Below, piece after piece: positions 52,656 through 60,879 of a DNA stretch of 64,000 nt. Under the pieces are notes generated by a model that was given only the letters and a program-made list of their open reading frames with translations, had not been told where the DNA came from and ran no database searches. This DNA comes from Acidimicrobiales bacterium. Its GTDB lineage: Bacteria > Actinomycetota > Acidimicrobiia > Acidimicrobiales > JAKAVM01. The stretch lies in assembly GCA_027452005.1 (NCBI GenBank), contig DAIDHF010000008.1:18283-82282 (forward strand), read 5' to 3'. A program made the position numbers and the translations under genes. Within the stretch, counting starts at the first letter, position 1, and each line of letters begins with the position of its first letter.

Positions 52656-54284
52656 ATGATCAAACTCCCGTTCATAAGAAACTTTCAAGACCTGCCCCGT
52701 ACGGTGCGTCACGTGGCTATTCTTTCAGCTCTAGTAGCCACCTTGGTAGTATTTCCGCTTCACCCTGGCTGGTCTCAAACACCACAGTCAACCGTGGCCG
52801 TGTCCAGTACCACCACGTCAGCTAAGACTCCAATAATTCCAACTACCACGTCAGCTAAGACTCCAATAATTCCAACTACCACGTTAGCTGAGACTCCCAT
52901 AATTGCAACTACCACGTCGGTACCTAAAAAACCCATTCCGACTCCAAAGGAATCCATAGCAAGTTCCGGGTACCTTATGGCTACCTCTAAAGGGGCTGTC
53001 CTTAGCTACGGGGACGTCCCGCTCTTTGGATCTCTGGGGACCGTTAGCTTGGATGCCCCGGTCGTGGCCGTGGCTTCAACCTTCGATGGCCAGGGTTACT
53101 GGCTCGTCGGAGCTGATGGCGGGGTGTTCACCTTTGGAGACGCCCAGTTCTTTGGTTCAATGGGAGGGATTGCGCTAACCAAACCCGTTCAAGCCATAGT
53201 TCCAACGGCCGACAACCTGGGTTACTGGGAGGTTGCCTCTGACGGCGGAATCTTTACCTTTGGAGACGCGCCTTTTTTTGGTTCGATGGGCACGAGGCCA
53301 CTTAATTCGCCTATTGTCAGCCTTGCCCCTTCCCAGGGTGGCCAGGGCTACTGGGAGGTAGCCACCGACGGCGGAATCTTTGCATTCGGGAATGCGCAAT
53401 TTTTTGGATCTATGGGTGGGCAACCCCTGTCGTCTTATATTGTCGGGATCGCGTCAACCCCCGATGGCCAGGGTTACTGGATGGCTGGCGCCGACGGCGG
53501 GATCTTCAACTACGGTGACGCACCATTTAGGGGATCTAACGGTCAAGCTGACGACCTTTTCTATCCGGTCGTGTCATTTGTGTACTCACCCGGTTCGGGT
53601 TCAGGTATCGACAACGGTCAAAGTGAAGGACTAGATAGGTATATATCGGGCTCCGAGGGGTATGATATCTCCTGGCCCCAGTGCCCGTCGAATTTTCCAC
53701 CACACTCTACAGTGGACGTTGTTGGAATAAATAATGGACATGGGTTTAGCACGAATCCGTGTTTTTTGGACGAGGCTCAGTGGGCAGGGGTAAACCTATC
53801 GATCTACATGAACGCGGACTTTTTCGCTCCACAGAGTCCCCCTCCGTCGCAGGCCATGTCGGGTCCGGGTGGTAACTGCTCGCCGTCTGATCTCAACTGT
53901 CAGGGTTACAACTACGGGTGGGCATCGGCTGAGTATTCAGTTGCCGCCGCCCAAAAGGACGGGATCTTCTCTAACCTGTGGTGGCTCGACGTTGAACAGG
54001 GTAACACCTGGTCCAACTCAACTCAGGCCAACTCCCAGGCAATCGAGGGCATGATTGACTATTTGCACTCTCAGTCAATTGTGGTCGGGATCTACTCAAC
54101 CTCATATCAGTGGGGCAACATTACCGGGGGGTTTCAGCCGATGGTCCCCAACTGGTATGCAACAGGTCAAACTGGCGATCCCCCCTTCGACTGCAACCAA
54201 GGTTTTACGGGAGGGCCAACCTGGCTAGTCCAGGCGGCCTGGACTGGTTCAAATACCAATTTTGACGGGGACTTTGCGTGTTGA
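52656..54284 (+). CDS. secreted GYW-repeat protein with GH25-like (TIM-barrel) C-terminal domain
   Basis: This is a 542-residue exported protein. The signal peptide lies at about residues 18-40 (HVAILSALVATLVVFPL). A Thr/Pro-rich linker is built of an 11-residue repeat (TTTSAKTPIIP), followed by five GYW units at about 105-320. The C-terminal domain (about 335-542) begins GYDISWPQCPSNFPPHS and includes NNGHGFSTNPCF, NLWWLDVEQGNTW and VVGIYSTSYQW. This is the glycosidase-like family (GH25/DUF1906 type) seen in actinobacteria; WLDVEQ supplies the conserved acidic residues. It probably cleaves or binds cell wall. It links the GYW module directly to a wall-related enzyme domain. Confidence 0.83.
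   Translation: MIKLPFIRNFQDLPRTVRHVAILSALVATLVVFPLHPGWSQTPQSTVAVSSTTTSAKTPIIPTTTSAKTPIIPTTTLAETPIIATTTSVPKKPIPTPKESIASSGYLMATSKGAVLSYGDVPLFGSLGTVSLDAPVVAVASTFDGQGYWLVGADGGVFTFGDAQFFGSMGGIALTKPVQAIVPTADNLGYWEVASDGGIFTFGDAPFFGSMGTRPLNSPIVSLAPSQGGQGYWEVATDGGIFAFGNAQFFGSMGGQPLSSYIVGIASTPDGQGYWMAGADGGIFNYGDAPFRGSNGQADDLFYPVVSFVYSPGSGSGIDNGQSEGLDRYISGSEGYDISWPQCPSNFPPHSTVDVVGINNGHGFSTNPCFLDEAQWAGVNLSIYMNADFFAPQSPPPSQAMSGPGGNCSPSDLNCQGYNYGWASAEYSVAAAQKDGIFSNLWWLDVEQGNTWSNSTQANSQAIEGMIDYLHSQSIVVGIYSTSYQWGNITGGFQPMVPNWYATGQTGDPPFDCNQGFTGGPTWLVQAAWTGSNTNFDGDFAC
52809..52919 (+). repeat. 33-bp in-frame tandem repeat (3.4 copies)
   Basis: Copies at 52809-52841, 52842-52874 and 52875-52907 plus a partial fourth encode TTTSAKTPIIP-type units in the linker of the GH25-like protein. 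Copies 1 and 2 differ at a single base, so length variation between strains is likely. Confidence 0.9.
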
Positions 54285-54381
54285 CCAAGTTTTGGGCGCT
54301 AGCAAAAAATTCCCCGCAATACGAAAAAGTAGCCGTACCAAGTGCAAGTTGTCTGTCTTGGATATGCTTTGGGGGCTCCCT

Positions 54382-55296
54382 ATGACTTCTATTCAAAAAA
54401 CTTCTGCTCGTGTGGGTATTGTTGTCCTAGTATTGTCTGGCGGGCTAATGGGGTGCTCTCGTTCTAGCCCCCGTCATGCCTCGAGCGTGTTGCACAAGCG
54501 ATCAAACAAGTCCACAACCTCGACCACTTCAAAACAAACTAAATCGCCCTCCACGTCCGGCCCCACATCGGCTAGCTTTCCCACTCTTATTTTGGAAGGA
54601 CTTCAAAAACTAGGAAAGTTGCCCTTTCAGGTGTTAGCACCAACACAGGTACCAATACCGAGTGGCGATTCGGGCAAGTACCTGGGAGCTACGGTTGGAT
54701 CATCTACCACCTCGTACTCGTTCAACTTTTCTCTTACATCGTCTCAACTTGCCCTAAATGACCCGACCTTGTCAGATCCGAGTTATCTACCGGGCGGGGC
54801 CAATTTTCTAGGATCATTTAGTGAGTCAACCGGTAATACAGGTGCTTCGATCTCCTCCCAACTGTCTACACTGGCTAGCGAACTCGATTCGACGTGCAGG
54901 TCACAGTTGGTCGCGACAACTATTGCGCCAACCATCTCTGGTCAGTCCTGTGCGAATGGAACCGGCAACACGTTAATATGGAGTGAGGGAAATTGGCGGA
55001 TTGGGGTGGTGGCATCAAACTCCCTCGGACCAGCCGACACTGCCCTAGCCGGTCAAATTGCCTCGTTCTTGTCAGATCACTTTCTTCCGCCTCCAACGGG
55101 AATCGGGGTTATCAAAGCCCAGGCAACCGGGGGCCAAAATGTGGTGGATTCCGCTCCGGGTTCATCTTCAACTCCGACCACGTCTATTGAAATAACCTAC
55201 TCCCAACTTGGGGCTCTTGTTCAGATTAACGATTCCTTAGACGCAATCGGTGGGCTCGAGATGGCCGTGTCGGTGCGTTCGTATAACACGCAATAG
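54382..55296 (+). CDS. lipoprotein next to a molybdate/tungstate-type transporter
   Basis: ATG 54382 was chosen (304 residues) because it opens MTSIQKTSARVGIVVLVLSG followed by GLMGC, a good lipoprotein signal, with GGGGG upstream. The track start at 54262 adds 40 residues overlapping the previous gene. The mature protein has a Ser/Thr-rich linker and then a domain with two cysteines (STCRSQL and GQSCANGTG). I recognise no family. It lies 63 bases upstream of the transporter's binding-protein gene, so a role in ligand capture or envelope function is possible but unproven. Confidence 0.72.
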   Translation: MTSIQKTSARVGIVVLVLSGGLMGCSRSSPRHASSVLHKRSNKSTTSTTSKQTKSPSTSGPTSASFPTLILEGLQKLGKLPFQVLAPTQVPIPSGDSGKYLGATVGSSTTSYSFNFSLTSSQLALNDPTLSDPSYLPGGANFLGSFSESTGNTGASISSQLSTLASELDSTCRSQLVATTIAPTISGQSCANGTGNTLIWSEGNWRIGVVASNSLGPADTALAGQIASFLSDHFLPPPTGIGVIKAQATGGQNVVDSAPGSSSTPTTSIEITYSQLGALVQINDSLDAIGGLEMAVSVRSYNTQ

Positions 55297-55359
55297 ACAC
55301 CTGATCAAGGGTTGTAGGATAAACATGACCGCGTGTAGGCTACCCTCAAAAGGAGTGCT

Positions 55360-56454
55360 GTGTCTTCGAATATATCTGCAATAAAGGGTTTCGGGAGTTT
55401 TAGAAGATTCAAGTTTTTGTCTTTGAGTGTCGTGGCTTTAGTGACTGCTCTGGCGGGATGTACTAGTTCACCGACGACTCAAAAGAGTTCTAGCTCGGGC
55501 ACGAAATCAAATGCTCATGGGACTGCGGCTTCAATTACTGTTCACTCGCCTAGATCAGGGGTGGCAGATAGTGCATTTGCGGGATCCCTACTAGAGCTAA
55601 ATGAAAAGACCTTAGGACCCAACTTCACGACGTCGACCGGTTATCGCTACCAAGGCGAAGGTAACGGGTCATTTGCAATCGCCAACCTGATCAAGTCCGG
55701 CCAGATTCAGCCAAACGTGTTTGAGTCAATCGGATCGGCTCCTATTGGACTTATTGAGCCCAAGTTCACGAACTACTTTGTCTCAATAGCCACTAGTCCG
55801 TTAGTTGTGGCCTACAACCCCAAGGGACCATTTGGGTCACAGCTCGCCAAGATCGCGAACCACAAACTCCCGATTGCCAATCTTTTTTCCATCATGGCCC
55901 AGCCTGGCTTTCATCTTGGTCGCACCGACCCTCTAGTTGACCCACAAGGCCAGGCATTTATTTTGATGCTCGACTTGGCCGTCCGAAATCTGGGAGTGTC
56001 ACCCAAAGAGATTTCTCAGATTATTGGCGGATCTTATGAAGATCAGTCTCAGCTCTTTACCGAGACCTCACTTGATTCCTACCTTCAGACTGGACAACTG
56101 GATGCGGCCAGTGCATTTTTGTCCCAGGCTGTCCAGTTGCACCTGTCATATATATCACTCCCTCCTGAAATCAATCTGGGTGATTCGGCAATGGGATCCA
56201 AATATGCAAATGTTTCTATTGCTTTGTCTAATGGAGAAAAGATAAAGGGAGCGACGTTGACAGTGGACGTGACCACCTTGAACTATCCCGGCCAGTCGCC
56301 CAACGATAGGGCTGCTGCGGCTAGTTTTCTGAATTACTTGCTCTCCCCGACCGGCCGCACGGACTTCTCTCGGGCCGGGTATTCCTTGATGACCCCTAAG
56401 CTCTTTGGGTCACGGTCTAGTGCTCCAAGCTCGGTAGTCAAGGCTCTTGGTTAG
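55360..56454 (+). CDS. ABC transporter substrate-binding lipoprotein, molybdate/tungstate type
   Basis: This is a 364-residue binding protein. The signal VVALVTALAGC ends in a lipobox near residue 34. The domain begins ITVHSPRSGVADSAFAGSLL, and GRTDPLVDPQGQAFILML is typical of WtpA/ModA-like oxyanion-binding proteins. The GTG start has AGGAG 4 bases upstream, which is rather close. It is followed after 14 bases by a matching permease and then an ATPase. Molybdate or tungstate is the most likely ligand by family; sulfate cannot be excluded from the sequence alone. Confidence 0.82.
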   Translation: MSSNISAIKGFGSFRRFKFLSLSVVALVTALAGCTSSPTTQKSSSSGTKSNAHGTAASITVHSPRSGVADSAFAGSLLELNEKTLGPNFTTSTGYRYQGEGNGSFAIANLIKSGQIQPNVFESIGSAPIGLIEPKFTNYFVSIATSPLVVAYNPKGPFGSQLAKIANHKLPIANLFSIMAQPGFHLGRTDPLVDPQGQAFILMLDLAVRNLGVSPKEISQIIGGSYEDQSQLFTETSLDSYLQTGQLDAASAFLSQAVQLHLSYISLPPEINLGDSAMGSKYANVSIALSNGEKIKGATLTVDVTTLNYPGQSPNDRAAAASFLNYLLSPTGRTDFSRAGYSLMTPKLFGSRSSAPSSVVKALG

Positions 56455-56468
56455 TATCCAAAAAGAGA

Positions 56469-57323
56469 GTGCTCGCGAAAACTAGGACACGTTCAGGAAA
56501 ACCCTTAGGATATTCAACTGTTGCCGGACTGGTGTTGTATGTGGTCGTGTGGGTAGTCACCATAGGACCGCTAATCGCCCTGTTCTTCCACGCCTCGTCT
56601 CGGTCTATAGAACGTCAACTATCTAGGACGGGTGGGGTTAGTCCACTAACCGTCTCATTTACCTCTAGCCTGATTGCCCTAGCCGTAGTGGTCTTGCTAG
56701 GTACACCCCTAGCTTTCGGTCTCGCCCGTTCAAAATTTCCCGGGACCCAGGTCGTAAGGGTATCAATCCAGATCCTATTGGTAATACCACCTCTTGTGCT
56801 CGGTTTATTGCTCGTGTACCTCCTTGGACCATACAGCCTGTTTGGAGGAGTTCTAGGTCACCTACATCTAAGCGCCACGAATACCTTTTTTGCGGTGATC
56901 ATTGCCGAGATATATGAGGCGATTCCCTACTACGTCCTGGGAGCCGAGGCTGGATTTAGGTCGGTAGACAAGTCCCTCGAACAAGCCGCTGGACTACTAG
57001 GGGCTTCAAGGTTGGAAGTTTTTCGCTCGATCACGGTTCCCCTCTCGTCGGGCCACTTAGCCACCGCCCTCGGATTTGCCTGGGCCCGGGCAATGGGCGC
57101 CTTTGGGGCGGTAATAGTCGTGGCCTACAACCCTCACAATTTACCCATGGCCATCTATATTTCTCTCCAAGACCAGGGACTGGGTGCGGCATTTGGTTAC
57201 GCGATGATATTTGTAATCGTGTCACTTCCAGTCCCCCTACTCGCTTACGGCTGGGCTAGGACTAGATCTAAGTCCCTAGAGAGAGACCTTGGTCTTGAGA
57301 TACACACAAATGTCCTCTACTAA
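56469..57323 (+). CDS. ABC transporter permease, ModB/WtpB type
   Basis: This is a 284-residue integral membrane protein with about six membrane segments, starting with LVLYVVVWVVTIGPLIALFF. The EAA loop for ATPase contact is EQAAGLLGASRLEVFRSITV, and ARAMGAFGAVIVVAYNPHN is the family's conserved C-terminal segment. The start is GTG at 56469. It would form the channel for oxyanion import with the neighbouring binding protein and ATPase. Its end overlaps the ATPase start by about 14 bases. Confidence 0.88.
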   Translation: MLAKTRTRSGKPLGYSTVAGLVLYVVVWVVTIGPLIALFFHASSRSIERQLSRTGGVSPLTVSFTSSLIALAVVVLLGTPLAFGLARSKFPGTQVVRVSIQILLVIPPLVLGLLLVYLLGPYSLFGGVLGHLHLSATNTFFAVIIAEIYEAIPYYVLGAEAGFRSVDKSLEQAAGLLGASRLEVFRSITVPLSSGHLATALGFAWARAMGAFGAVIVVAYNPHNLPMAIYISLQDQGLGAAFGYAMIFVIVSLPVPLLAYGWARTRSKSLERDLGLEIHTNVLY

Positions 57324-58404
57324 TACGATGCTTAGCCGAGACGCTTCTACGAGTGGACTTCGGGCAGACTTTGCCGTGAGACGTCGAGACTTTCTGGTAA
57401 AGTGTTGCCTTGAAGTTCTCTCCTCCCAAACCCTCGTGCTATTTGGCCCATCTGGGAGTGGCAAGACAACTATTGTTGAGGCCATCGCTGGACTTTGTAG
57501 GCTAGACCAGGGGTCGATCTGGCTGGGAGAAACCTGTCTGAGCAGTCAACCTGACCGAGTTCACCTGGAGTTGGCCTCGCGGCGTGTTGGACTGGTCAGA
57601 CAACCACTCGACCTCTTTCCACACCTAACAGTTGAACAGAACGTGGCCTACTCACTCCTTCACACCAGAGCGTCGCGATCTCACCTCAACTTACTCCGTA
57701 GTAGGATCGCAAGAGCCCTCAGTGACGTGGGGCTTGATGAGTCTTTTGGCCCGATCTATCCCAGGGCCCTCTCACAGGGCCAACGCGAAAGAGTAGTAGT
57801 TGCCAGACTCCTCACAAGCGAGATCGACCTGTTGCTCCTTGACGAACCTTTCCGAGCACTAGATGGGCCCTCCCGGAGGAGTCTTCTTGAACTAGTTCAA
57901 GAAGTGTTTCGTAAGATCCCGATAATTATTGTCACCCACCAATTTGAAGAAGCCCAGGCCTTTGCAAGTGAGATTGTGCTAATTGAACGTGGGACCGTTT
58001 TAGAAGTTGGGGTTCCCTCAGACGTGCTGGCTAACCCAGCAACTCCACGAGTGGCCCAGCTTATGGGTTGTGAGGTCATCGAGCTAAACGACCAGGTTAT
58101 TTTGGCTGTCCACCCGGACTCGGTTGAGTTACTCGCTAAACATGAGAGCGTGCCTTCACCCGGGGGTCGATTAATTATTTTCGGCACAGTTGATCGACTA
58201 CGTCCCAAGGGGGGGCGTTATGAAGCCCGGATACAAGTTAGAGAGGTCAACTTGGGCAATTCAATGGTTGGCCTTACCCAGTCTCGGCAGAGCACTAAAT
58301 ATGTTGCCCCCGTGGGATGTCTGGTGAGTGTAACCCTAGATCACCTTGTTGAAGTAGGCACATCAGTTTCCCTCTGTCCGCGGTTGTACAAAGTCTTCAA
58401 TTGA
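57310..58404 (+). CDS. ABC transporter ATP-binding protein, ModC type
   Basis: This is the ATPase of the oxyanion importer. Walker A is GPSGSGKTT, the signature is LSQGQRERVVVARLL, Walker B is LLLLDEPF and the switch histidine is in IIIVTHQFEEA. The C-terminal about 110 residues resemble a TOBE-type regulatory domain (FGTVDRLRPKGGRYEARIQV). I chose ATG 57310 (364 residues); the track start GTG/ATG frame at 57289 adds 7 residues. It overlaps the permease gene, so the subunits are probably translationally coupled. A terminator follows at 58443. Confidence 0.88.
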   Translation: MSSTNTMLSRDASTSGLRADFAVRRRDFLVKCCLEVLSSQTLVLFGPSGSGKTTIVEAIAGLCRLDQGSIWLGETCLSSQPDRVHLELASRRVGLVRQPLDLFPHLTVEQNVAYSLLHTRASRSHLNLLRSRIARALSDVGLDESFGPIYPRALSQGQRERVVVARLLTSEIDLLLLDEPFRALDGPSRRSLLELVQEVFRKIPIIIVTHQFEEAQAFASEIVLIERGTVLEVGVPSDVLANPATPRVAQLMGCEVIELNDQVILAVHPDSVELLAKHESVPSPGGRLIIFGTVDRLRPKGGRYEARIQVREVNLGNSMVGLTQSRQSTKYVAPVGCLVSVTLDHLVEVGTSVSLCPRLYKVFN

Positions 58405-58442
58405 ATCCTCCCCACCTAATGGAAGGGGCCTTTCGCCTTGTA

Positions 58443-58477
58443 GGTAAATCTACCCGACCAACTCGGGTCGTTTTACC
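58443..58477. terminator. bidirectional terminator between the transporter and a convergent small gene
   Basis: GGTAAA-tct-ACCCGA pairs with TCGGGT-cgt-TTTACC around a 5-base loop. It serves the plus-strand transporter operon and includes the TAA stop of the minus-strand small membrane-protein gene. Confidence 0.65.
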
Positions 58478-58685
58478 TTCGAGAGCGCAGAAAAAACCGG
58501 CCGACGAAGAATATCGCCCCTGCCAGAACAGCAAATTTGAATATAGTAAATATAATTGAAGTAACCCAGGTCATCACGTCAAACAAGATCACCCCTACGA
58601 CTACCAACCCCACTGCCAGGGCCACCATCTTGGGCGCCGTCATTGGAGATCTCGGACCGGTGGGTTCTATCTCTTTCATCTTCAC
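58473..58685 (-). CDS. small membrane protein
   Basis: This is a 70-residue protein with two hydrophobic segments (MVALAVGLVVVGVILFDVM and IIFTIFKFAVLAGAIFFVG) and a basic C-terminus (RFFLRSRR). It has the look of a real small membrane protein: charged flanks, balanced segments and a stop inside a terminator. No family is recognised. Confidence 0.6.
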   Translation of the reverse strand: MKMKEIEPTGPRSPMTAPKMVALAVGLVVVGVILFDVMTWVTSIIFTIFKFAVLAGAIFFVGRFFLRSRR

Positions 58686-58787
58686 CCTAGTTTACTCGCG
58701 CGAAGAGCAAAAAGTGGGTCACGTCCCGAAATAGCTCCAGGGAAGGCTCAACTAGGGATTCTCTGATATTGGCTAAGATCTAATTCA

Positions 58788-59687
58788 GTGGACAGGATTG
58801 GATTTATTGGAACCGGGCTTATGGGACTACCTATGGCCACAAGGTTATCAACAGCGGGATATTGTCTGTCCGTATGGAATCGGACGACATCTAAGACTAG
58901 ATCCCTGGCCCAGTTGGGCGCGACCATTGAACTTACCCCCTTAGACGTTGCCAGAAATTCGCAGATAGTAATTACCATGTTGGAAGGCCCGGAGGCATTA
59001 GACCAAGTAGTCTTCGGCGACATGGGTATCTCACGCGCAATGTCTAGTGACAAGTATTTAATCGATATGTCTACAACAGGTCCTAAGTACTGGTTAGAGC
59101 TAGTTGACAGACTTGACCCCCACGGAGGTTCAGGACCTTATCTTGTCGATGCCCCGGTTCTCGGGAGCGTTCCTCAGGCCCAAGCGGGTGAACTTGCAAT
59201 ATTTGTGGGAGCAAATCTAAATACCTTCTCAGAAGTTCAGGACCTACTTGGAACGCTCGGAGAGGTCACGAGAGTCGGGGGACCTGGGGCTGGTCAGTCC
59301 CTGAAGCTGGTAATCAACTCGTCGTTGGTCTCGCTCCAGTGTGTTCTTGGCGAGGCCCTGGCTTTAGCGGGCCACTTCGGACTCGACACCACCATGGTGC
59401 TAGACGCCCTTGAGCGATCCTCCCTAGAACCAGTAGTTCGAAAAAAAAGGCACAATATTCAGTCCAACGATTTTTCGGCCCGGTTCTCGGCAAGAAACGC
59501 ACACAAGGATGCTCGGCTAATTATTGAGAACTCCACGAGCAAGCGTGACACTCTCAAGATCGTGGAATCATCACTAGAATACTTCCGCGATGCCATTGAA
59601 AGCGGAGACGGTGACCAAGACTATAGTGTGGTAACCAAGACGATTCGGGCTAGATTATCTCGCGGTACTACACAGCTAGAGCAATAA
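58788..59687 (+). CDS. beta-hydroxyacid dehydrogenase (3-hydroxyisobutyrate dehydrogenase family)
   Basis: This is a 299-residue NAD(P)-dependent dehydrogenase. IGFIGTGLMGLPMATRL is the N-terminal Rossmann signature, and GPGAGQSLKLVINS carries the catalytic Lys of the family (GxGxxxKxxxN). LIDMSTTGPKYW and VDAPVLGSVPQAQAG are the substrate-binding segments. The GTG start is at 58788. An FMN-dependent alpha-hydroxyacid dehydrogenase follows 32 bases later, so the pair may oxidise related hydroxyacids. The exact substrate (3-hydroxyisobutyrate, tartronate semialdehyde or other) is not decidable from sequence. Confidence 0.87.
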   Translation: MDRIGFIGTGLMGLPMATRLSTAGYCLSVWNRTTSKTRSLAQLGATIELTPLDVARNSQIVITMLEGPEALDQVVFGDMGISRAMSSDKYLIDMSTTGPKYWLELVDRLDPHGGSGPYLVDAPVLGSVPQAQAGELAIFVGANLNTFSEVQDLLGTLGEVTRVGGPGAGQSLKLVINSSLVSLQCVLGEALALAGHFGLDTTMVLDALERSSLEPVVRKKRHNIQSNDFSARFSARNAHKDARLIIENSTSKRDTLKIVESSLEYFRDAIESGDGDQDYSVVTKTIRARLSRGTTQLEQ

Positions 59688-59706
59688 ACTTGAGACCAGT
59701 CTAAAT

Positions 59707-59712
59707 AAGGAG
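59707..59712 (+). promoter_or_regulatory. Shine-Dalgarno supporting an ATT start
   Basis: AAGGAG lies 7 bases upstream of the in-frame ATT at 59720. The nearest in-frame stop is TAA at 59702, and no ATG, GTG or TTG occurs in frame before 59834. Confidence 0.65.
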
Positions 59713-59719
59713 TCGAATA

Positions 59720-60871
59720 ATTAGTAATCTTGAGACTATCAACAGTGTTTCTGAGGCACGGACCAAGGCCAAACGCGTACTGCCCAAGGTCGTCTTTGAT
59801 TACATAGACGGTGGGGCCGAAGACGAGGTAACCATGGCCAGAAACGAGCAGGGCTTTAGAGAAATCTGCCTCAGGCCACAGATGGGTGAAAAGGTTGAAC
59901 ATCCCGAGTTAGTAACGACAATTTTGGGTTCCAGGTTGAGTTCACCGGTAATCTTGGCACCTTGTGGGCTTTCCCAGGTGATGAGCCCAAACGGAGCTCT
60001 CTCGGCGGCACGTGCGGCCAAGGCGTTCGGGACGATATCTACTTTGAGCACTGTAGCAGGAATCTCTCCCTCGGCCTTTGTAAATGAACCGGGTCCTAGG
60101 TGGTTTCAACTATATGCCCCGAGTCGTGATGTGGCCGAGTTGTTGATCTCAGAGGCCCGAAACGCCAGATTCGAGGCACTGATGGTAACCCTCGACACTC
60201 CAGCTCTGGGCAAACGAGAACGAGACGCAAGAAACGGGGTTCACAGTCCCCTTAGACTCGATCCTCGTTCCACAATCCGGTTGGGCTCTCAAGTTCTCCT
60301 TAAACCCCGCTGGGCACTACAGATGGCCAAGGCCGGGATCAAGTTTGGTCCCAAATCGCAACCGGAATCGACAGAAGACCAGAGCGCGGGGAAAAAGATG
60401 CTCACTATGCAGGCATCCCCGTTCTCCTGGGAGGACGTAGCCTGGATCAAGGACCTGTGGGCCGGACCCCTCATAGTCAAAGGCGTTATGTCTGACTCCG
60501 ACGCCCTGCGCTCGGTGGATTGCGGGGCAGACCTGGTTGTCGTATCCAACCACGGAGGCCGCCAACTCGAAGGCGTCCAGGCGACCATCAAGGTCTTGCC
60601 AGAGGTGGTAAAGGCGGTCGGATCCAAGGTAGAGGTCTTAGTAGATAGTGGGGTTCGACGCGGATCGGACGTGGTAAAGGCCATGTGTCTTGGTGCGAGA
60701 GGGGTCCTAATCGGGAGACCCTACCTATATGGTCTTAGCTGTGGTGGCCAAGACGGTGTGAGCAGAGTCCTGGAGATTTTAAGATCAGAGATGGAACGCA
60801 CCATGATACTTATGGGCTGTCGCTCAGTTAGTGACTTGGGTCCTGACTGGCTTCAAGATACAAACCAGTAG
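59720..60871 (+). CDS. FMN-dependent alpha-hydroxyacid dehydrogenase (lactate/glycolate oxidase family), probable ATT start
   Basis: This flavoenzyme oxidises a 2-hydroxyacid. The track ORF begins at ATG 59834, but the frame is open upstream and encodes VVFDYIDGGAEDEVTMARNE, the conserved N-terminal FMN-site motif. The full protein therefore has 383 residues and probably starts at ATT 59720 after AAGGAG. Other active-site motifs are WFQLYAPSRD, LMVTLDTP, LIVKGVMS (Lys), VVSNHGGRQLEG (catalytic His and Arg) and VDSGVRRGSDVVKA with GVLIGRPYLYG. It follows a beta-hydroxyacid dehydrogenase in one likely operon. A sequencing error at the start codon is the main alternative. Confidence 0.87.
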   Translation: MSNLETINSVSEARTKAKRVLPKVVFDYIDGGAEDEVTMARNEQGFREICLRPQMGEKVEHPELVTTILGSRLSSPVILAPCGLSQVMSPNGALSAARAAKAFGTISTLSTVAGISPSAFVNEPGPRWFQLYAPSRDVAELLISEARNARFEALMVTLDTPALGKRERDARNGVHSPLRLDPRSTIRLGSQVLLKPRWALQMAKAGIKFGPKSQPESTEDQSAGKKMLTMQASPFSWEDVAWIKDLWAGPLIVKGVMSDSDALRSVDCGADLVVVSNHGGRQLEGVQATIKVLPEVVKAVGSKVEVLVDSGVRRGSDVVKAMCLGARGVLIGRPYLYGLSCGGQDGVSRVLEILRSEMERTMILMGCRSVSDLGPDWLQDTNQ

Positions 60872-60879
60872 ATCTATGG

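Noticed and set aside
60289-60684. 131-residue minus-strand ORF opposite the FMN-dependent dehydrogenase
   Set aside because: It is an antisense shadow of a well-supported enzyme gene with intact active-site motifs on the plus strand.
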